44,888 bases of DNA from the NCBI GenBank assembly GCA_016933615.1, contig JAFGAO010000185.1, positions 1-44,888 on the forward strand. Direction: 5' to 3'. Below the pieces are notes generated by a model. It did no database searches and had not been told where the DNA came from. It worked only from the letters and a program-made list of their open reading frames with translations. The stretch comes from Acidobacteriota bacterium (GTDB lineage: Bacteria; Acidobacteriota; UBA6911). Shown one piece after another: positions 41,063-44,888 of the stretch. Position 1 is the first letter of the stretch. Each line of letters starts with the position of its first letter. The position numbers and the translations under genes are program-made.

Positions 41063-42229
41063 CTATTGCAGATCGATGTCCGCATAGATCGGCAGATGAT
41101 CGGACGCCCTGCCGGGGCCGTAATTTTTTCCTTTCAAACTCCCGGCCCTCCGTGATGCCGTCCCCGCCCCGGCGTCCAGTTTCTCGCCGTCTCCCAAAGC
41201 CCGGAGATTCTTTCCCAGAAACCAGTCCAGCTTGAAGCACAGATATCCATTATAGGGTTTCAGGCGCTTTTGGACCGCATCCATCAGAAAACCGGGGAGC
41301 AGGGCGGATTCTTCCAGGGCATGGATGGCGCTCCGGGCGGTTTCTTCGTTCGAATTGAGCCCTTCCCAGAAAAATCCGTTCCGCCTGAACGTATCGAACA
41401 GAGGTTCCCGGCCCTTTTCAGGATGCAGCAGCTGTTCTTTGATTTTCGCGGCCCGGTGCAACAGGATCCGGGAAATCGAAAGGATCGTCCTCCATCCGGT
41501 TCCCCGCCTGAAGCCGTTCGTATTCAGGTCCCCGCCCAGGAGAAAGGTCTCCTTTTCACCGCCCGGCAGGTTTTCGATGATGTGCTGCACCTGAACGGCC
41601 CGGCACCGGGGAGTGTTCCTCAATTCCAGATGCACCGAACCGACCCAGACGGGCTGCCGTCCCAGTTGAATTTTCGCCCATAGGCAGCACCGTCCTCCGA
41701 AACGCTTTTCCCCGAACTCGTAGGGCTCGAACGTTCCGGGAAGCGGTATTACGGCGGCATCCAGGACCGGATAACGGGACAGAACGGCATTTCCCTGGAT
41801 GCTTTCGCGGTTTCCCCCCTCCGCGGCCAGATCTTCTTCGGTCCCCTTGGTGAGTTCAAAATGCGCGGGCCCGAAAACCATGTGCATGCCCAGCCGTTCG
41901 GCAAGCTCCCGGGCCACGTGCCGGTTCCCGGAGCGTGCCATACCGTAATCGGCCTCGTTAAGAATGACGATATCGGCCCATTTCAATATGTCGTTGCCTC
42001 CGAGAAGGCCCAAAATGGAATCAAACCGCCTGCCTTTTTCGATATTCCACTGCGCGACACGAAGAAACGCCTGCAGCCGGGGTGAAGCCGTGCCGCTGAG
42101 GAAAAACTGTGGAGTTTCAAGATAGGACAGGATCCGGGCCCGGCTGGCTGCATAGAAAGCGGACCGCCGGAGTTCATCCAGGGTGCCGTATTCAGACAAG
42201 TTCCCGATCCAGTCCGCCTCGAAGGTCAT
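41063..42229 (-). CDS. Endonuclease/exonuclease/phosphatase-family protein
   Basis: A 388-aa protein with all EEP-fold catalytic landmarks: VAQWNIEKG (Asn and metal Glu region), ADIVILNEADYG, GNAVLSRYPV, VGSVHLELRN (His), LLGGDLNTNG (D-x-N) and the C-terminal ASDHLPIYADI (SDH). The family cuts phosphodiesters in DNA, RNA, lipids or nucleotides in a Mg-dependent way; the substrate here is unknown. No signal peptide is visible. An N-terminal extension of about 70 residues (DEFRRSAFYAASRARILSYLE type) precedes the fold. Its start is 2 bp after the stop of the secreted unknown protein gene, so the two are probably translated together. Confidence 0.85.
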   Translation of the reverse strand: MTFEADWIGNLSEYGTLDELRRSAFYAASRARILSYLETPQFFLSGTASPRLQAFLRVAQWNIEKGRRFDSILGLLGGNDILKWADIVILNEADYGMARSGNRHVARELAERLGMHMVFGPAHFELTKGTEEDLAAEGGNRESIQGNAVLSRYPVLDAAVIPLPGTFEPYEFGEKRFGGRCCLWAKIQLGRQPVWVGSVHLELRNTPRCRAVQVQHIIENLPGGEKETFLLGGDLNTNGFRRGTGWRTILSISRILLHRAAKIKEQLLHPEKGREPLFDTFRRNGFFWEGLNSNEETARSAIHALEESALLPGFLMDAVQKRLKPYNGYLCFKLDWFLGKNLRALGDGEKLDAGAGTASRRAGSLKGKNYGPGRASDHLPIYADIDLQ

Positions 42230-42231
42230 AA

Positions 42232-43227
42232 TTAAAAATTCAAGGAATCCCGATTCATCTTCTTTAAATACAGTTCGCCCATCGCGCGCAGAATCCCCAG
42301 CGAATTGAGAATAACCGGGCTGCGGAGTTCCTTCAACTCCACGGTATGAGATTCCGGGTATATAAAGGAATGAACCTCCCCGGCGATATTGCGGGCTTCC
42401 TCGGAAATCTCCGCTGCAAGATCCTCCGCTACAGCTCCCTCATGAGCGGCGTAAAAATCCTGGGGCGGGGCCTCCCTCTTTTCCTTTCCTTTTGGAAGCG
42501 CCTGTTCCAGGCTCTTTCTCAACCTGTCGATCTGTTTCTTCATGTCCCGGACATGATTCCGGCAGATTTCCGATGCCAGCAGCCTGAGGTCCGGATCCAT
42601 GGTGCGATCCCGGGCCATATGGGTCAAACCGGGCAGGTCTTTTGCATAGCGCCTCATGTTTTCGCTCTTTTCCAGAGTCTGTTCGGCGAAAATAATCAGC
42701 CGCTGTACAAAAATATCCTCCTGCGCCACCATACCCAGGGACCCGATCGTGATTTTCGTATCGAATATGCCGCCGGGGAACCGGTAGAAATTGCGCAATT
42801 CGTCGTTTTCCCAAAGGCTCGGCGGCACCCCGTCTTCATATTCTTTCCGGGGGACACGCTCCGCCGCGAGAATTTCCACCTTCCCCGCCGCAGACAGCGG
42901 CTGCAATATCCTTAGGAGCTTTTTATGGTGCTTCTCGTCTGCCACCAGCCCCCAGACCTCGTAACCGCTTTCAACAGGGACAAATACGGCATCGATTCCG
43001 AGGCACAATTCCTCCTCGTGGAGGCGAAGCCAGGCCTCTGCCAGTTCTCTGGGAGCGCCTGGGGGAAGCGGTGCGACGGACTCCGGGCCGCTTTCGGCGA
43101 TTTCATCGGGCAGCATCGCCGGAACCGGACCGAAAAACAGAAGGAAACAGAAAAACTGAAACATAGGCCGCCGGCACATGGCAACAAGGGATCCGGAAAT
43201 AAACATCCAATTCGGGAAATGCATCAT
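42232..43227 (-). CDS. Secreted protein of unknown function, possible BON-like domain
   Basis: A 331-aa protein whose N-terminal region contains a hydrophobic export signal (MFQFFCFLLFFGPVPAML, about residues 22-39). The true start may be one of several in-frame Met codons (residue 1, 17 or 22); none has a clear ribosome site. Residues about 80-125 (VESGYEVWGLVADEKHHKKLLRIL) resemble a BON-type fold, where a strand and G(L/V)V turn lead into a helix. The rest is helical, with a charged coiled-coil-like part (about 225-260, HVRDMKKQIDRLRKSLEQALPKGK). I do not recognise a family with confidence. It is tightly linked (2 bp) to the EEP-family gene. Confidence 0.6.
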   Translation of the reverse strand: MMHFPNWMFISGSLVAMCRRPMFQFFCFLLFFGPVPAMLPDEIAESGPESVAPLPPGAPRELAEAWLRLHEEELCLGIDAVFVPVESGYEVWGLVADEKHHKKLLRILQPLSAAGKVEILAAERVPRKEYEDGVPPSLWENDELRNFYRFPGGIFDTKITIGSLGMVAQEDIFVQRLIIFAEQTLEKSENMRRYAKDLPGLTHMARDRTMDPDLRLLASEICRNHVRDMKKQIDRLRKSLEQALPKGKEKREAPPQDFYAAHEGAVAEDLAAEISEEARNIAGEVHSFIYPESHTVELKELRSPVILNSLGILRAMGELYLKKMNRDSLNF

Positions 43228-43569
43228 TCCGGGCCATTCTACCGGAATTCCCGGACCGATAAAACATCATTAAAGGCAATATCGACAAACAATTTCCTTG
43301 ACACCCCCCGGTACAAAATTGTTAGATTTCCGGTTTAAATTCGGGAACAGTTTTCCGGCAACAATCCGCTGTTCTCTGGTACAATATGGATCTGCTTTCG
43401 AGCGTGCGTGGAAAATTCTTGGTATGGATCGTTCGTTAACTTCAGGTTAAGGATTTCACGTCCTGCCGGTTGTTGATCGGCGTACAAGACTCAATCGTCG
43501 TCCACGGAAATTGTTCTATCCGGTTCTCATCTCAACGAAGGTGGGCCAGAGCGATAGAGGAGTCGGCAA
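43228..43569. other. 342-bp divergent intergenic region
   Basis: No gene is apparent. The region separates the leftward secreted-protein gene from tmcD. Possible rightward promoter pieces are TTGACA at 43298-43303 with TAGATT at 43323 (19-bp spacer, too long) and a good -10 TACAAT at 43380-43385 without a good -35. The long leader of about 180 nt before tmcD shows no riboswitch I can recognise. Confidence 0.5.
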
Positions 43570-44835
43570 ATGGACTGCAAAGAAAGTTGGGATTGGCAAC
43601 CGGACCGGAAAGTCTTAGCCGACCTGTCCCGTCTTCGCAGTAGTTATGCCGGAATCCATGAATTTGCCGCCAGTCCGGACGGCAGGATGCTGGCCGCCCT
43701 GGTTAAAAAGGAAGATGCCCGGTTTGCCGTTTGGGTGAATGGTCAGGAGTGGCCGGATACATTTGAACTGGCCTGGTGCCTGAGATTCTCACAGGCGGGC
43801 AGGTTGATCGCGCTGGTTCGGATCGACGATGAATGGACGGTCGCGGCCGACGGCGAGTCCTGGCAGGAACGTTTCGAATACGCCTGGGATCCGCTGTTCG
43901 GCGACGACGGACGGGTGGTAGGGATAAAATACAAACGTGCGAACCTTTACGGCATTGCCATAGAAGACAGGGTCTGGGAAAAAGGGTTCGCCGGGCTGCG
44001 TGATTTCTGCCTGAGCCCCGACGGCCTCAGGGCCGCGGCGACCGTCCAGGTCAAGTCATTGCCTGAAGCGGACGTGTTCGGCTTCTTCGAAGGAGTCTGG
44101 TCCGTCGCGGTCGACGGCAAGGCATGGGACAAGCGTTACGTCAACGCATGGAACCCCGCCTTTAATGCGGACGGCAGCGCGGTGGCCGCCGAGATCCGGA
44201 CCGACATCTGCGACTACACCATCGCCCGGGACGACGAGCCCTGGGACTCGCGCTACGGCTGCGTCTGGGCTCCGGTTTTTCATCCCCGCGACGATTCCGT
44301 AATCGCACCGGTAAGGAATCAGGGCAACTGGATGCTTTACAGGAACAACGAGCCGTTTTGGCAGGGGCGCTACAATCAGATGTGGAACCAGCGCCTGAGC
44401 GGCGACGGTTCGAGAATCGCCGCAATTGTCTCTCCGGATTTCGGCAAATGGACGATCGCGGTGGATGACAGGCCCTGGCCGAAGCTTTTTGGAGACATGG
44501 TGCTTGCGCCGGTATTTTCGCCGGATGGACAGAGGGTGGCCGCGGTGGTGAAAGACGGGGGGCGCTGGACGGTGGCTGTCGACGGAGTCCCGTTCCGGGA
44601 GACCTTCGAGATGATCTGGGACCCGGTGTTCAGTCCCTGCGGGCGGCAGGTGCTGGCCAAGGCGGAGAACAGCGGCCGGTTCGTGATTGTGGCCAACGGC
44701 CGGATATATCGCAGACAGTTTCAGAAGCTGTGGAATCCGGTGTTCAGTCCGGACGGCGCGAATGTGTTGTTGGCATACATCGAGGATGACAAGTACTGCC
44801 GTCAGGTCGTTCCCGTCGAGGAACTGCTCGGCTGA
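43570..44835 (+). CDS. tmcD: TmcD-like subunit of the Tmc transmembrane electron-transfer complex (Trp-rich WD40-like repeats)
   Basis: A 421-aa protein made of about nine repeats of 40-45 residues. Each contains a strand with a (F/L)SPDG turn, a VAAxV strand, a WT(V/I)AVDGxxW segment and a F..xWxPVFSPDG link (for example WTVAVDGVPF and IWDPVFSPCG). The high Trp content and beta-propeller pattern match TmcD, the cytoplasmic Trp-rich subunit of the Tmc complex that sulfate reducers use to pass electrons between periplasmic cytochrome c3 and the cytoplasm. No signal peptide or membrane helix is seen, as expected. GAGGAG lies 7 bp before the ATG. The assignment is recognition of repeat style and length and is fairly confident. 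Confidence 0.72.
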   Translation: MDCKESWDWQPDRKVLADLSRLRSSYAGIHEFAASPDGRMLAALVKKEDARFAVWVNGQEWPDTFELAWCLRFSQAGRLIALVRIDDEWTVAADGESWQERFEYAWDPLFGDDGRVVGIKYKRANLYGIAIEDRVWEKGFAGLRDFCLSPDGLRAAATVQVKSLPEADVFGFFEGVWSVAVDGKAWDKRYVNAWNPAFNADGSAVAAEIRTDICDYTIARDDEPWDSRYGCVWAPVFHPRDDSVIAPVRNQGNWMLYRNNEPFWQGRYNQMWNQRLSGDGSRIAAIVSPDFGKWTIAVDDRPWPKLFGDMVLAPVFSPDGQRVAAVVKDGGRWTVAVDGVPFRETFEMIWDPVFSPCGRQVLAKAENSGRFVIVANGRIYRRQFQKLWNPVFSPDGANVLLAYIEDDKYCRQVVPVEELLG

Positions 44836-44872
44836 TCCTAATTTTTGAGCTGACTGCAGGCAGGAGCATAGC

Positions 44873-44888
44873 GTGTACGATTTTTCAA
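44873..44888 (+). CDS. Start of a further gene, cut by the window edge (possible TmcC-like membrane subunit)
   Basis: GTG at 44873 has AGGAG (44862-44866) 6 bp upstream, a very good ribosome site, and reads MYDFS before the window ends. TmcC/HmcC-type membrane cytochrome subunits often start MYxF-TGP, so this may be the membrane partner of TmcD. Only five codons are visible, so the family is a guess. Confidence 0.4.

Noticed and set aside
43298-43328. Sigma70 promoter TTGACA...TAGATT for tmcD
   Set aside because: The 19-bp spacer and poor -10 make it unconvincing; it is only mentioned in the intergenic entry.

Overview
The window is high-GC bacterial chromosome, most likely from a Desulfobacterota (deltaproteobacterial) anaerobe. 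That guess rests on a TmcD-like subunit of the Tmc transmembrane electron-transfer complex at the right edge and an ATP-dependent 2-hydroxyacyl-CoA dehydratase/benzoyl-CoA reductase-type gene trio at the left. It is inference from gene content; there is no rRNA or other phylogenetic marker here. I see no CRISPR array, transposase or prophage.

Left part (1-16,620). A 5'-truncated MFS transporter and a zinc-binding-type methyltransferase are followed, behind a good -10 box, by a tight three-gene operon: two 2-hydroxyacyl-CoA dehydratase-like subunits and their activating ATPase. The activase looks intact, but the two dehydratase subunits seem to lack several expected cluster cysteines. A DHA2-type MFS exporter faces them. 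A leftward operon (15,232 to 8,021) encodes a secreted Gly-rich protein that looks like a dead metallopeptidase, three successive membrane-fusion (HlyD-type) proteins, a MacB/FtsX-type permease with no ATPase, and a membrane-anchored Nfu-N-like domain. A tRNA-Cys with encoded CCA, a secreted alpha/beta hydrolase with a clear terminator, and a HEAT-repeat protein follow.

Centre (17,527-39,880). One long rightward array encodes a type VI secretion system: tssK, tssL, tssM, tssA, tssB, tssC, hcp, tssE, tssF, tssG, vgrG, then a tip/cargo cassette (DUF2169-pentapeptide fusion, a 706-aa pentapeptide protein, DUF3540, DUF4150/PAAR-like) and a small zinc-ribbon gene with its own apparent promoter. 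No tssH (clpV) or tssJ is present. In step with this, TssM has lost the usual C-terminal TssJ-binding region and carries instead an Ig/carboxypeptidase-regulatory-like domain. TssL has a C-terminal tail that runs through a palindromic hexamer-repeat element. VgrG carries two hydrophobic segments inside its C-terminal spike. No toxin or immunity gene is recognisable, which leaves the large pentapeptide proteins as the most conspicuous candidate cargo or adaptors.

Right part (39,857-44,888). Leftward hemE, an endonuclease/exonuclease/phosphatase protein and a secreted unknown protein are followed by a 342-bp gap, a rightward tmcD-like gene and the first codons of its downstream partner.

Start codons were chosen by Shine-Dalgarno spacing where possible. 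Family assignments come from reading the translated sequences and were not checked by database search.
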